The notes: generated by a model not told the origin, from the sequence alone. Shown: positions 54,404 through 63,488, counted from the stretch's first letter. The stretch: DNA of 64,000 bases from UBA1479 sp002706405 (GCA_963972255.1 CAXATO010000015.1:43753-107752); one strand, 5' to 3'. Numbers and translations: made by a program.

Positions 54404-55723
54404 ATGTCCTACAACGACCGCCACGGCGTCCAGTTCCTGTTCCTGAATATCGGCCATCTGCTCGATCATTTATTCCTTCTCATCTACGCGACGGCCGTCG
54501 TGAGCATGTCCCTGGATCCGGCCTTTCAGCTGACGTTCGCACAGGCCATCAAAGAGTTGGTTGGCGCACTGCCGTTTGAGGGCGGGGCGACGAACGCGGT
54601 CGTCGAATGGGCCGACGGATTGACCGAAAAGGGGTCGTACGGGTTTCTCCTGGCGCTCTCGACCGCGAGTTTCGTCGCCTTCGGGGCGTTCTCTCTTCCC
54701 GCGGGATGGCTGGGTGACAAATGGTCCAAGCACGGCATGATGACCGTGTTCTTCATCGGCATCGGCACGGCATCGGTCATGACCGGGTTTGCCAACGGAC
54801 CGTATCAGGTCGCGGGAGGCTTGCTTGTCATCGGCATTTTCGCCGCCATCTATCATCCGGTCGGTATCTCCATGGTCGCGGAGAACGCCAAATCGCTTGG
54901 CCGGGAGTTGGGCATCAACGGCGTGTGGGGCAATTTCGGCGTGGCCTGTGCCGCCGTGGTTTCCGGCTTTCTGACCGACCTCTATGGTTGGCGGGCCGCC
55001 TTCATCGTGCCGGGCGTGATCTCGATCCTTGTCGGCCTGGCCTATCTGGTGTTTTCCCGGAACGCACCGGAGCCCCATCCGCTCGCCAAGAAAGACAAGT
55101 TCATCGGCGCGACGCCGGAACAGGTCAAACGCGCGATCTTCGTCGTGCTGTTGGCGTCGGCACCCGGCATGCTCATTTTCAACTCGACGACAAACTCTCT
55201 TCCGAAGCTGTTCACCGAACGGTTGGGCGACCTTGCTGGAAACGTGTCACAGGCGGGATTCTGGGGTTTTGGCGTGTTTGTCGTTGCCTCCATGGCCCAG
55301 GTCATGATGGGGCATCTGCTGGACAAATACCGTCTGAAACCGATTTACATTATCGCCGTCGCGCTGCAGGCACCGCTGATTTTCCTGGTCGCTTATGCCT
55401 ATAACGAAGGCCTGCTCGGTGCGGCCACGGCGATGATGTTCATCGTCTTCTCCATCATCCCGATCCACGACACCATCATCGCGCGGTTTACGTCCAAGGA
55501 AATCCGTTCGCGCGTGTTTGCGCTGAAATACCTGGTCGGATTGCTGGTTGGTGCCGCGGCGTTGCCGCTGACCGGGTGGCTGCACTCGGTGGTTGGCGGC
55601 TTTACCATGGTCTTCCTCGTGTTGGGGGCGCTGGCTGTGTTCGAATGCTGCGTCACCTTCTTCCTGCCGGCCCGCGATCACTTGACGCAACAGGCCGAAA
55701 ATGCAGCTCAGCCCGCGGAATGA
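54404..55723 (+). CDS. MFS transporter, fosmidomycin-resistance-like
   Basis: This permease of about 439 residues has 12 helices and the MFS loop motif GWLGDKWSKHGMM. The run IFAAIYHPVGISMVAENAKS resembles the fosmidomycin-resistance (Fsr) group of drug/H+ antiporters. GAGG lies 9 bases ahead of the ATG at 54404. It is followed by a clear terminator and divergent from the AraC regulator gene. Confidence 0.85.
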   Translation: MSYNDRHGVQFLFLNIGHLLDHLFLLIYATAVVSMSLDPAFQLTFAQAIKELVGALPFEGGATNAVVEWADGLTEKGSYGFLLALSTASFVAFGAFSLPAGWLGDKWSKHGMMTVFFIGIGTASVMTGFANGPYQVAGGLLVIGIFAAIYHPVGISMVAENAKSLGRELGINGVWGNFGVACAAVVSGFLTDLYGWRAAFIVPGVISILVGLAYLVFSRNAPEPHPLAKKDKFIGATPEQVKRAIFVVLLASAPGMLIFNSTTNSLPKLFTERLGDLAGNVSQAGFWGFGVFVVASMAQVMMGHLLDKYRLKPIYIIAVALQAPLIFLVAYAYNEGLLGAATAMMFIVFSIIPIHDTIIARFTSKEIRSRVFALKYLVGLLVGAAALPLTGWLHSVVGGFTMVFLVLGALAVFECCVTFFLPARDHLTQQAENAAQPAE

Positions 55724-55748
55724 CCCCACACATACCGTAGGCGCGGAG

Positions 55749-55778
55749 CGGCTCCATGCACCAGCATGGGGCCGTTTT
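55749..55778 (+). terminator. Intrinsic terminator of the MFS gene
   Basis: An 11-bp stem (CGGCTCCATGC / GCATGGGGCCG, one G-T pair) with loop ACCA is followed by TTTT. It lies 25 bases past the stop. Confidence 0.8.
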
Positions 55779-55821
55779 GCATTCCGGGTTTTATCCGCCG
55801 TCGCGGCCTCGACGAGAATCC

Positions 55822-56397
55822 CTAGAACAAGCTCGCCTTACGTGCCCGGCGCAGTGCCTCGGCGACGCAGCGGCTGTCGGATAGGCCCTGGTGCATGGCG
55901 CCGGGCGGGGTGAAGTCCATAAGCTCCGGCAGGTCCGAGCTGTACGGCATCCAGTCAACGCCGAGGAGCGCCATCACCACCGCGCGCACATCATCACATC
56001 TGCAATCTGCAAAGGGATCGGCCAAGCCGTATAGCTGACAATTGGTGGCGATCGGCTCTAACTCATCGCCGAACCCGAAACATGCCGTTACCGGCCCGAT
56101 GAAATCGGCAAACGTGGCCAGCGCGTCCTTCAGGTCGACGCCGTCACGGTCCAGAACGTCCTGCGTGATACCGGTCAGGTCGATGAAATAGGAATCCAGT
56201 GTCGGGTTAATGCGGGGGCGCACCAGGATCTCGAAGGCATCCAGTTCCTCCAGCGCCGCTGAATTCGCCAGCTTGACCGCGCCGATCTGAACGATTTCCA
56301 TTTCCTCGCCGGGCGCAGACCAATGGCGCTGCCGGGATCCGTTCCAGGCGGTCCATTCCAGATCCATGACGATCAGGGCCTGATCATCGCCCCTCAT
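55822..56397 (-). CDS. DEDDh-type 3'-5' exonuclease
   Basis: This 191-residue protein has ExoI VMDLEWTAW (Asp and Glu), ExoII around GFGDELEPI and ExoIII HQGLSDSRCVAEAL with the His-Asp pair of the DEDDh class. It resembles the ERI-1/KapD-like group that acts on RNA or DNA ends. Its ATG overlaps the stop of the preceding gene (ATGA), so it is coupled to the Sua5-type gene, forming cysQ-tsaC-exonuclease. Confidence 0.87.
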   Translation of the reverse strand: MRGDDQALIVMDLEWTAWNGSRQRHWSAPGEEMEIVQIGAVKLANSAALEELDAFEILVRPRINPTLDSYFIDLTGITQDVLDRDGVDLKDALATFADFIGPVTACFGFGDELEPIATNCQLYGLADPFADCRCDDVRAVVMALLGVDWMPYSSDLPELMDFTPPGAMHQGLSDSRCVAEALRRARKASLF

Positions 56398-57398
56398 ACG
56401 TCCGCATCCTCGGTCCGTGCGGCGCGGATCAGGCGGTCGTTGATCGCCCGGCCCAGGCCCTGGTCGGGGATGGGCATGACGGCGATGGCCGGGGTAGGGC
56501 CGCCATCCAGGTCGTGCAGCATGGCAAACAGATTGGCCGCCGCCTCGGTGGTGTCGCCCTTGGGGCTCAGGTTCAGGGCGCCTTCGGGGGCATCCGGGCC
56601 GAAGCCGAGCAGGGCCTCGCCTGCCGCCGCCCGGCGCGCGTTCAGGCGCAGCGGCTTCGACGGCGCGTAATGGCGGGCCAGCATGCCCGGCGAGCGCGGC
56701 CCGCCGGGGCCGATTTCATGGGCTTCGGCCACAGGGCCATAGGCACCGCAAATGGCGTCGATGTCTTCGCGCGCCAGACCGCCCGGACGCAGGATCACCG
56801 CGCGCTCACCGGTGGCGTCGACGACCGTGGATTCCAGGCCCACGGAACAGGCGCCACCGTCCAGGATGATTTCCGGCCCGCCCTGATCCGGGCCGGGCAG
56901 GGAGGCGGCGACATGGACCGCGCGGGTCGGGCTCATTTGGCCCGAGCGGTTGGCGCTGGGGGCGGCCACGGGCAGACCGCTCGCGCGCAGAAGGGCCTGC
57001 CCCACGGCATGGTTCGGAGCCCGCATGGCGACGGTATCCAGGCCCGCCGACACCAGCCGCGACAGTCTGCAATCGGCCTGCCGGGGCAGGACGACGGTCA
57101 GCGGCCCCGGCCAGAAGGCGTCCATCAGCAGGCGGCCCAAGGGTGTGATCTCGGCATAGCCAGCGGCGGCATCGGCGTCGGCCACATGCACGATCAGGGG
57201 ATTGAAATCGGGGCGGTCCTTGGCGGCGTAGATGGCGGCGCAGCCGGCATCGTTGGTGGCATCAGCCCCCAGGCCGTAAACCGTTTCCGTGGGAAAGGCG
57301 ACCAGACCGCCGGCCTGCAGGATACGGGCGGCGCGATCGATGGCGGCGGGGTCCCCCGCATCAGCGATCGGGGCAGGAGCGCCGCCGCTATCCGTCAA
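56394..57398 (-). CDS. L-threonylcarbamoyladenylate synthase (Sua5-type)
   Basis: This protein of about 334 residues makes threonylcarbamoyl-AMP for the t6A37 tRNA modification. The YrdC domain shows FPTETVYGLGADAT, KDRPDFNPLIVHV and SANRSGQMSPT. The extra C-terminal domain (SPGMLARHYAPSKPLRL onward) makes it a Sua5 rather than TsaC type. The most likely start is a TTG at 57398, with AGGGG 8 bases ahead and an 11-base overlap with cysQ. The longer frame to 57473 lies inside cysQ. Confidence 0.92.
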   Translation of the reverse strand: MTDSGGAPAPIADAGDPAAIDRAARILQAGGLVAFPTETVYGLGADATNDAGCAAIYAAKDRPDFNPLIVHVADADAAAGYAEITPLGRLLMDAFWPGPLTVVLPRQADCRLSRLVSAGLDTVAMRAPNHAVGQALLRASGLPVAAPSANRSGQMSPTRAVHVAASLPGPDQGGPEIILDGGACSVGLESTVVDATGERAVILRPGGLAREDIDAICGAYGPVAEAHEIGPGGPRSPGMLARHYAPSKPLRLNARRAAAGEALLGFGPDAPEGALNLSPKGDTTEAAANLFAMLHDLDGGPTPAIAVMPIPDQGLGRAINDRLIRAARTEDADV

Positions 57399-58173
57399 GG
57401 CTGATCCCCTTGCCGACGGCGATGAAGTGGGGGTTTTCGAGCCCAATCTTGCCGTAACCCAGCGGAGTGCCATCCGTCGTCAACACTCGGCCGCCGGCAA
57501 AATTCAGGACGGCGTGACCGGCTGCCGTGTCCCATTCCATGGTCCGCCCGAAGCGGGGGTAGATGTCGGCCGCCCCTTCGGCGACGCGGCAGAATTTCAG
57601 CGAACTGCCGGCGCCGACGCGCTCGGCCACGGTATAGCGTTCGAGGAAGGCATCCGCTTCCTCGGCCCCGTGAGAGCGGCTGACCACGGCGGTCAGGCCT
57701 TCGGCCGGGGCGGTGCGTGATGCGATGGGACGCAGGGGCCCGTCGCCGGTCTGCTTGAAGGCGCCCGGCGCACCGGCCACGAAGGTCTCATCCAGCACGG
57801 GTAAGTGGACCACGCCCAGGACCGGCTGGCCGTTTTCGATCAGGGCGATGTTCACCGTGAACTCGCCGTTCCGCTTGACGAATTCCTTGGTGCCGTCCAG
57901 CGGGTCGACCAGCCAGAACACGGGGCCGGTCGGTTGCTTCAGGCCCTCGGCCTCGACCGCCTCTTCACCGACGATGGGAATGTCGGTGGAAATTTCGCTT
58001 TGGATCGCCTGGGTGATCAGCTCTTCGGCCAAGCGGTCGGCCTGCGTGACCGGGGAATTATCGCCCTTGGTCTCGACATCGAAATCGGTTTCGTAAACGG
58101 TCATGATTCGAGCACCCGCGCGCTTGGCGATATCTGTGAGTTGCTCAAGCAGGTTTAGATCGATTGTCAGCAT
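57388..58173 (-). CDS. cysQ: 3'(2'),5'-bisphosphate nucleotidase
   Basis: This 261-residue phosphatase of the inositol-monophosphatase fold hydrolyses PAP to AMP, a by-product of sulfate assimilation. It has IVGEEAVEAEG, the metal-binding VDPLDGTKEFVKRN and EWDTAAGHAVLNFAGG. It is the first gene of a three-gene overlapping run with the Sua5-type gene and the exonuclease gene. Confidence 0.95.
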   Translation of the reverse strand: MLTIDLNLLEQLTDIAKRAGARIMTVYETDFDVETKGDNSPVTQADRLAEELITQAIQSEISTDIPIVGEEAVEAEGLKQPTGPVFWLVDPLDGTKEFVKRNGEFTVNIALIENGQPVLGVVHLPVLDETFVAGAPGAFKQTGDGPLRPIASRTAPAEGLTAVVSRSHGAEEADAFLERYTVAERVGAGSSLKFCRVAEGAADIYPRFGRTMEWDTAAGHAVLNFAGGRVLTTDGTPLGYGKIGLENPHFIAVGKGISLDG

Positions 58174-58266
58174 GTCGGGTGCGCCGGATTGTGGGGCCGA
58201 TGGGTGGGTTTCCGTGTCCGGTTTGTCGCGCGCGTAAGGCCGCGAGTCAACCAGCGGCGACCGGGC

Positions 58267-59712
58267 CTAACCAGATTGGGCCCGCCATAGCGGCTGGTCG
58301 GCGGGCAGATCGGTGGATAAGGCCTCTTCCGCGACGAACCGCCGCGCCGTGAAGGTGGACGACCAGTGATTGCCGGCCATCCCGGCCTTGCGCTTCAGAT
58401 GCATCAGGAACGTGCGCGTGTCGGGCAGTTGCTCCCAAACGGCGGGCAGGAACAGGGCGCGCTTGCCGCCGTCGGCGATGACCAGTCCGTCGACGCCGGG
58501 GCGCAACTGGGCCAACAGGTCGGCCTCGTCGCGGATGGTCATGGGGGCCTGGGGGCTGAGTACGGAGATCGAGAGGGTGACCTCGGGCAGTTCGGATGCG
58601 TCCAGGTTCGGGAAGCGCGGGTCGCGGAAGGCGGCGGCATAGGCGTTGACCGCGACATCCGTCAACAGCGGGCGGTGCGCTTCCGGTGAGCCGATACAGC
58701 CGCGCAACTGCCCGTTCTTTTTGAGCGTCACGAAGCAGGCGCCCAGGGCGGCCAGGTCGGCGGGGGCAGTCGACATGTCGGGCATCAAGGGCTGGCCCGT
58801 TTCCAGGCAGTGTTCGATGGACGATGCGGCCAGGCGCAGCAGCGCATGTCCGTGGCGGTCGAGCAGCGCCTTGGTCTCGGCCGCGAAATCGGTCTCGCCG
58901 TCCCGTGTGGCGGCCCGCGGCGGCTCCATGAACAGCCAGGACCCGTAGCCGACGACCCGGTCGCGCGGCCCCGCCGTATCGCCGGAATTGCGCAGATCCA
59001 CGGTCTCGACCGTCATGCCCTTCGCCTTGGCCAGTTTCAGCAGGCCGCCCAAGGAAAAGCGGCCGCAGGCGCCGTGGGTGGAAATCTGCTCCGGCGCCAG
59101 GGCCTCGATGGCCCGGCAGGTGCGCCGGTCGATCGCCTGGGCGCTGTCGTAATCGAGATAATGGCTGAGGTCCGAGGACACGACGATCAGCGTTTCCGGC
59201 CCGCCCCAGAGTATCTCCAGCACCTCCGCGACCTGATCCGCCGTGGCCTGGCCGACGACCAGCGGCAGAACCTTGAATTCGTCGAGCACGCGCATCAGGA
59301 ACGGCAGGTGGACCTCCAGCGAATGCTCCTGGGCATGGGTGGCGTCGAACACCTGGACCTGGGGCAGGTCGGCGATCAAGGCCGCCGCCGCTTTGTCGAT
59401 CTCGACCGGGCCCAAGGGGGTGTCGAAGGCGTCGGCCCCCGACAGGGCCAGGCCGTTCACCGCGACCCGGTGGCAGGGACCCAGCAGGATGACCCGCGTG
59501 ATCCGCCCGTGCGCCGGCGTGATCCGCGCATAGGCGCTGGCCGCCACGGCGCCGGAATAGATATAGCCCGCGTGCGGCGCGACGATCGCCTTGGGCACGG
59601 GACCGACGGTGATCTTGGCGTCGTCCCAGCACCGGGCGAGCAGGGCGTCCAGGTCCTGGGGCCGGTCCGGATAGAACGATCCGGCGACGGCGGCGGGGCG
59701 AATAGCGGTCAT
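58267..59712 (-). CDS. AmmeMemoRadiSam system B-A fusion protein (MEMO1-like + AMMECR1-like)
   Basis: This 481-residue protein joins two domains usually encoded separately. Residues 1 to about 265 are the MEMO1-like (B) domain: RPAAVAGSFYPD, H47 in APHAGYIYSG, H81 in LGPCHRVAV and C216 in THGACG. These sites line up with the His, His and Cys metal ligands of human MEMO1. Residues from about 275 to the end are the AMMECR1-like (A) domain with FVTLKKNGQLRGCIGS (the LRGCIG motif at 336-341). The third system member, a radical SAM enzyme, is encoded divergently 77 bases away. The reaction is not known to me. Confidence 0.93.
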   Translation of the reverse strand: MTAIRPAAVAGSFYPDRPQDLDALLARCWDDAKITVGPVPKAIVAPHAGYIYSGAVAASAYARITPAHGRITRVILLGPCHRVAVNGLALSGADAFDTPLGPVEIDKAAAALIADLPQVQVFDATHAQEHSLEVHLPFLMRVLDEFKVLPLVVGQATADQVAEVLEILWGGPETLIVVSSDLSHYLDYDSAQAIDRRTCRAIEALAPEQISTHGACGRFSLGGLLKLAKAKGMTVETVDLRNSGDTAGPRDRVVGYGSWLFMEPPRAATRDGETDFAAETKALLDRHGHALLRLAASSIEHCLETGQPLMPDMSTAPADLAALGACFVTLKKNGQLRGCIGSPEAHRPLLTDVAVNAYAAAFRDPRFPNLDASELPEVTLSISVLSPQAPMTIRDEADLLAQLRPGVDGLVIADGGKRALFLPAVWEQLPDTRTFLMHLKRKAGMAGNHWSSTFTARRFVAEEALSTDLPADQPLWRAQSG

Positions 59713-59789
59713 TGGCGTTCACCGAGTTACGTGACTACATGATAATATAGGCCCGTTCGGGGCCATTCCACAGCCGTTCGAGGAAATAG
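59713..59789. promoter_or_regulatory. Shared divergent promoter region of the AmmeMemoRadiSam pair
   Basis: This 77-base gap between the two divergent starts has an AT-rich core (TGATAATATAGG at about 59738-59750) in an otherwise GC-rich context. It can hold a -10 for the plus-strand gene and part of one for the minus-strand gene. No clear -35 or operator is visible. Confidence 0.4.
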
Positions 59790-60914
59790 ATGGCGTCCGC
59801 CGAAACCGAAATTGAAACATTCCCCGGCGCCGTTCCCGGCCGTTACTGGCACAAGCTGGCGGACGGACGCATTCAATGCGACGTCTGTCCCCGGTTTTGC
59901 AAGATGCGGGCGGGGCAGCGGGGGCTGTGCTTTGTGCGGGCGTCCGACGGCGAGCAGGTGGTGCTGACGACCTATGGACGGTCGTCGGGGTTCTGCATCG
60001 ATCCCATCGAAAAGAAGCCGTTGAACCATTTTTATCCCGGCACGCCGATCCTCAGCTTCGGCACGGCGGGCTGTAACCTGACCTGCAAGTTCTGCCAGAA
60101 CTACGATATTTCCAAGTCCCGCGAGTTCGACAAGCTGCAGTCCGTGGCCACGCCCGCGATGATCGCCGAGGCCGCCGTGCAATCAGGCTGCAAGTCCGTC
60201 GCCTATACCTACAACGATCCCGTCATTTTCCTGGAATACGCCATCGATACGGCCAAGGAATGCCGCAAGCGGGGCATCAAGAACGCGGCCGTCACGGCGG
60301 GCTACATCACGCCGGACGCGCGCCGCGAATTCTTCCAGTACATGGACGCCGCCAATGTGGACCTCAAAGCCTTCACGCCCGAATTCTACAAGGAACTCTG
60401 CTCCGCCGATCTGGAGCAGGTGAAGGAAACGCTGGTCTACATCAAGCACGAGACCGATTGCTGGCTGGAGATCACGGACCTGGTAATCCCCGGCCGCAAC
60501 GACAGCGACGCCGAGATCGAGGAGATGACCCAATGGATCGTCTCCGCCCTCGGCCCCGACGTGCCGGTCCACTTCACGGCCTTCCATCCCGATTGGAAGA
60601 TGATGGACGTGCCGCCGACGCCGCCGGAAACCCTGATCCGCGCCCGCGAGATCGCCCTGAAGAATGGCATCCGTTATGCCTACACCGGCAACGTTCACGA
60701 CAAGGACCATCAGTCGACCTATTGCCACAACTGCGGCGGCATCCTGATCGGGCGGGACTGGTATGAGCTGTCCGAGTTCAACGTGACGACCCAGGGCAAC
60801 TATCCCGGTAACTGCGCCGCCTGCGGGGCGGAAATTCCCGGCCGTTTCGACGGCCCGGCGGGGACATGGGGCAGGAAGCGCCAACCGCTCCGCTTCCGGC
60901 CGCGGCCGGCGTGA
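59790..60914 (+). CDS. amrS: AmmeMemoRadiSam system radical SAM enzyme
   Basis: This 374-residue enzyme is like pyruvate-formate-lyase activases. The [4Fe-4S]/SAM motif CNLTCKFC has cysteines 95, 99 and 102. An N-terminal cysteine group (C30, C33, C37, C47) and a C-terminal zinc-ribbon-like region (YCHNCGG ... NCAACGAE) flank the barrel. NAAVTAGYITPDARREF and FHPDWKMMDVPPTP are recurrent in this family. GAGGA sits 8 bases ahead of the ATG. The neighbouring divergent gene encodes its two partner domains in one protein, which strongly supports the assignment. Confidence 0.93.
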   Translation: MASAETEIETFPGAVPGRYWHKLADGRIQCDVCPRFCKMRAGQRGLCFVRASDGEQVVLTTYGRSSGFCIDPIEKKPLNHFYPGTPILSFGTAGCNLTCKFCQNYDISKSREFDKLQSVATPAMIAEAAVQSGCKSVAYTYNDPVIFLEYAIDTAKECRKRGIKNAAVTAGYITPDARREFFQYMDAANVDLKAFTPEFYKELCSADLEQVKETLVYIKHETDCWLEITDLVIPGRNDSDAEIEEMTQWIVSALGPDVPVHFTAFHPDWKMMDVPPTPPETLIRAREIALKNGIRYAYTGNVHDKDHQSTYCHNCGGILIGRDWYELSEFNVTTQGNYPGNCAACGAEIPGRFDGPAGTWGRKRQPLRFRPRPA

Positions 60915-60951
60915 TCCGGCGGGTATTTCGGGGGCTTGCGCGCGCGGCTCT

Positions 60952-60963
60952 ATTGTATACAAT
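60952..60963. promoter_or_regulatory. Perfect palindrome ATTGTATACAAT, putative operator
   Basis: A 12-base perfect palindrome lies 42 bases ahead of the class II aldolase start in GC-rich DNA. TTGTATACAA-type sites are bound by some GntR-family regulators. It may also form the -10 region (TATACA). No regulator gene is in the window nearby. Confidence 0.45.
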
Positions 60964-61004
60964 CCGCCATCAACAGATACCTTCAAGGGAGAGGACCCCC
61001 GACC

Positions 61005-61796
61005 ATGGCCCCCGACGCATCCGCCGCCTACGACGCAAACCGCCCCGCCGACATCAGCCCCGAGGAATGGGAGGTCCGGGTCAACTTGGCCGCCGCCTAT
61101 CGCCTGGTCGATCTGTTCGGCTGGTCGGACCTCCTGGGCACGCATCTGTCGGCCCGCGTGCCGGGACCGGACGAGCACTTCCTGATCAACCCCTTCGGCG
61201 TGCTGTTCGAGGAAATGACGGCCTCGGCCCTCATCAAGGTCGATGAGCACGGCACATGCCTGACCAATTCCGACTACAGCATCAACCCGGCGGCCTTCGT
61301 CATCCATTCCGCCGTGCACCTGGCGGTGCCGGAACTGAGCTGCGTCATGCACACCCATACCCGGGACGGTGTCGGCGTTGCCTGTCAGGCCGAGGGCATC
61401 CTGCCGATCTCGCAGCAGGCGCTGTCTGTCTATGCGCATACGGCCTATCACGACTATGAAGGCCTGGCCGTCGATCTGGATGAGCGGGAACGGCTGGTCC
61501 GTGACCTGGGCGACAACCGGGTCATGGTGCTGCGCAATCACGGCCTGTTGACGGTCGGCAAGACCATCGGCGAAGCCTTCATGTGGCTGTATCGGGCGGA
61601 GCGCGCCTGCCGCTATCAGCTGTCGTTCCAGCAGTCCGGCGCCAAGCTGACGCCGATCCCGCAAGAGGTCATCGACAAGACCGTCGAACAGGGCAAGATC
61701 GCCAACTCGCCGAACGGCCACCGTCCCATCGGCCAGAAGGAATGGCCGGCGCTGCTGCGCAAGCTGGACCGCGCCAATCCCGGTTACGACGCCTGA
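61005..61796 (+). CDS. Class II aldolase/adducin family protein
   Basis: This protein of about 263 residues has a zinc site in CVMHTHTRDGVG (HTH) and LRNHGLLTVG (second His), plus GTHLSARVPG and FGVLFEEMTAS, all typical of class II aldolases. Relatives act on L-fuculose- or ribulose-phosphate, but many are decarboxylases or uncharacterised. Start ATG 61005 follows AAGGGAGAGG. It lies 90 bases downstream of amrS and has its own palindromic operator candidate. Confidence 0.88.
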   Translation: MAPDASAAYDANRPADISPEEWEVRVNLAAAYRLVDLFGWSDLLGTHLSARVPGPDEHFLINPFGVLFEEMTASALIKVDEHGTCLTNSDYSINPAAFVIHSAVHLAVPELSCVMHTHTRDGVGVACQAEGILPISQQALSVYAHTAYHDYEGLAVDLDERERLVRDLGDNRVMVLRNHGLLTVGKTIGEAFMWLYRAERACRYQLSFQQSGAKLTPIPQEVIDKTVEQGKIANSPNGHRPIGQKEWPALLRKLDRANPGYDA

Positions 61797-61828
61797 TCTG
61801 CGAAATTCCGGACGGCTTCCGGCAGAAT

Positions 61829-61864
61829 CCCCTTCACCAGAAGGGGCTTGGAACCCTATATAGT
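61829..61864 (+). promoter_or_regulatory. Inverted repeat and -10-like element upstream of pepA
   Basis: CCCCTT-caccag-AAGGGG at 61829-61846 is followed by TATATAGT at 61857-61864, within the 186-base aldolase-pepA gap. It could be an operator overlapping a promoter, or a weak terminator stem of the upstream gene. Confidence 0.3.
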
Positions 61865-61982
61865 GGAACCCATCCATTCGGCGCGGGCGTTTCCGTCTGC
61901 GCGTCTTAATGCCGCCGCGCGGCCGGGCCCGATGTTGGGGACGCGCGCGGCGCCCCACACGAATAGTCCCAAGGACAGATAG

Positions 61983-63488
61983 ATGAAAATCACCTTCGCC
62001 AATCCCACACTTCCCGCCCAGGGCATCGTCGTCGTGACCGCGACCGAGGGCGCCAAGCTGTCGAAAAGTGCCGCCGCCCTCGACGCCAAGCTGGGGGGTG
62101 CCGTCACCCGCGCTGCCAAGGCCGCCAAGTTCAAGGGGAAGGCGGGCGAGAGCCTGGACCTGATGGCGCCGGACGCCAAGTTTGAGCGCGTCGTCGTGGT
62201 CGGCCTGGGCAAGGCGGATGAATTGAAGGACCTGAGCCTGCAGGAAGCGGGTGGGCGCATCTACGCCATGCTGTCCGGCCAGGGTGCCACCGCCACGGTG
62301 GTGCTGGACGCCGTGGAGGGGGCCAAGATCGCCGCCGCCGACATGGGCGCCAACCTGGGCTTCGGGGCGCTGCTGCGGTCCTATCGCTTCGACAAGTACC
62401 GGACCAAGGAGCCGAAGGAAAAGAAACCGCTGCTCAAGGCGCTCAAGGTTCTGTGCCCGACGTCGGCCAAGGCCAAGGCGACCTTCGCCGATATGGAGAA
62501 AGTCGCCGACGGCGTGTTCTTCACCCGCGATCTGGTGTCCGAGCCGCCGAACGTGCTCTACCCCGCGACCCTGGCCAAGGAAGCCCAGGCGCTGAAGAAG
62601 CTGGGCGTCAAGGTCACCGTGCTGGGTGAAAAGGAAATGGCCAAGCTCGGCATGGGAGCACTCCTCGGCGTCGGCCAGGGCAGTGCCCGCGAAAGCAAGA
62701 TGGTCATCATGGAATGGACCGGCGTGCCCAAGTCCAAGGCCGCCAAGGCGCAGCAACCCGTCGCCTTCGTCGGCAAGGGCGTGACCTTCGATACGGGCGG
62801 GATCTCCATCAAGCCGTCGGCCGGCATGGAGGACATGAAGTGGGACATGGGCGGCTCGGGCGTGGTCATCGGCCTGATGAAGGCGCTGGCCGGACGCAAG
62901 GCCAAGGTCAACGCCGTCGGCGTGGTCGGCCTGGTCGAGAACATGCCGGGCGGCAACGCCCAGCGGCCGTCGGACATCGTCAAGTCCATGTCGGGCCAGA
63001 CCATCGAGGTCCTGAACACGGACGCCGAGGGGCGCCTCGTCTTGGCCGATGCGCTGTGGTACACGCAGACCAAATACAAACCAAAGTTCGTGGTCGATCT
63101 GGCGACCCTGACGGGCGCCATCATCGTCGCCCTCGGCAACGAGCGCGCGGGCATGTACGCCAATGACGATGCCCTGGCCGATCAGATCTTCCAGGCTGGC
63201 GAGGCCGTGGACGAACTGGTCTGGCGCATGCCGCTGGGCAAGGCCTATGACGAGCTGATCAATTCCGACGCCGCCGACATGCAGAACATCGGCGGGCGCT
63301 GGGGTGGGTCCATCACCGCCGCCCAGTTCCTGCAGCGCTTCATCAAGGACGGCACGCCCTGGGTCCATTTGGACATCGCCGGAACGACCTGGTCGAAGAA
63401 GGCCAAGCCGGTCACGCCCAAGGGCGGCACCGGATACGGCGTGCGCCTGTTGGACCGCCTGGTCGCCGATCACTACGAAGCCAAGTAA
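61983..63488 (+). CDS. pepA: Leucyl aminopeptidase
   Basis: This 501-residue M17 metallopeptidase has the two-metal catalytic core GKGVTFDTGGISIKPSAGM (Lys, Asp) and NTDAEGRLVLADAL (Asp, Glu). Its N-terminal alpha/beta domain has KFERVVVVGLGK. It removes N-terminal residues from peptides in the cytoplasm. AAGGACAGATAG precedes the ATG. A DUF2059-type gene follows 31 bases on. Confidence 0.97.
   Translation: MKITFANPTLPAQGIVVVTATEGAKLSKSAAALDAKLGGAVTRAAKAAKFKGKAGESLDLMAPDAKFERVVVVGLGKADELKDLSLQEAGGRIYAMLSGQGATATVVLDAVEGAKIAAADMGANLGFGALLRSYRFDKYRTKEPKEKKPLLKALKVLCPTSAKAKATFADMEKVADGVFFTRDLVSEPPNVLYPATLAKEAQALKKLGVKVTVLGEKEMAKLGMGALLGVGQGSARESKMVIMEWTGVPKSKAAKAQQPVAFVGKGVTFDTGGISIKPSAGMEDMKWDMGGSGVVIGLMKALAGRKAKVNAVGVVGLVENMPGGNAQRPSDIVKSMSGQTIEVLNTDAEGRLVLADALWYTQTKYKPKFVVDLATLTGAIIVALGNERAGMYANDDALADQIFQAGEAVDELVWRMPLGKAYDELINSDAADMQNIGGRWGGSITAAQFLQRFIKDGTPWVHLDIAGTTWSKKAKPVTPKGGTGYGVRLLDRLVADHYEAK

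Noticed and set aside
58247..59722. A 491-codon minus-strand frame overlapping the A-B fusion gene
   Set aside because: It is Arg/Gly/Pro-rich frame shadow of a gene whose own frame has MEMO1 and AMMECR1 motifs throughout.
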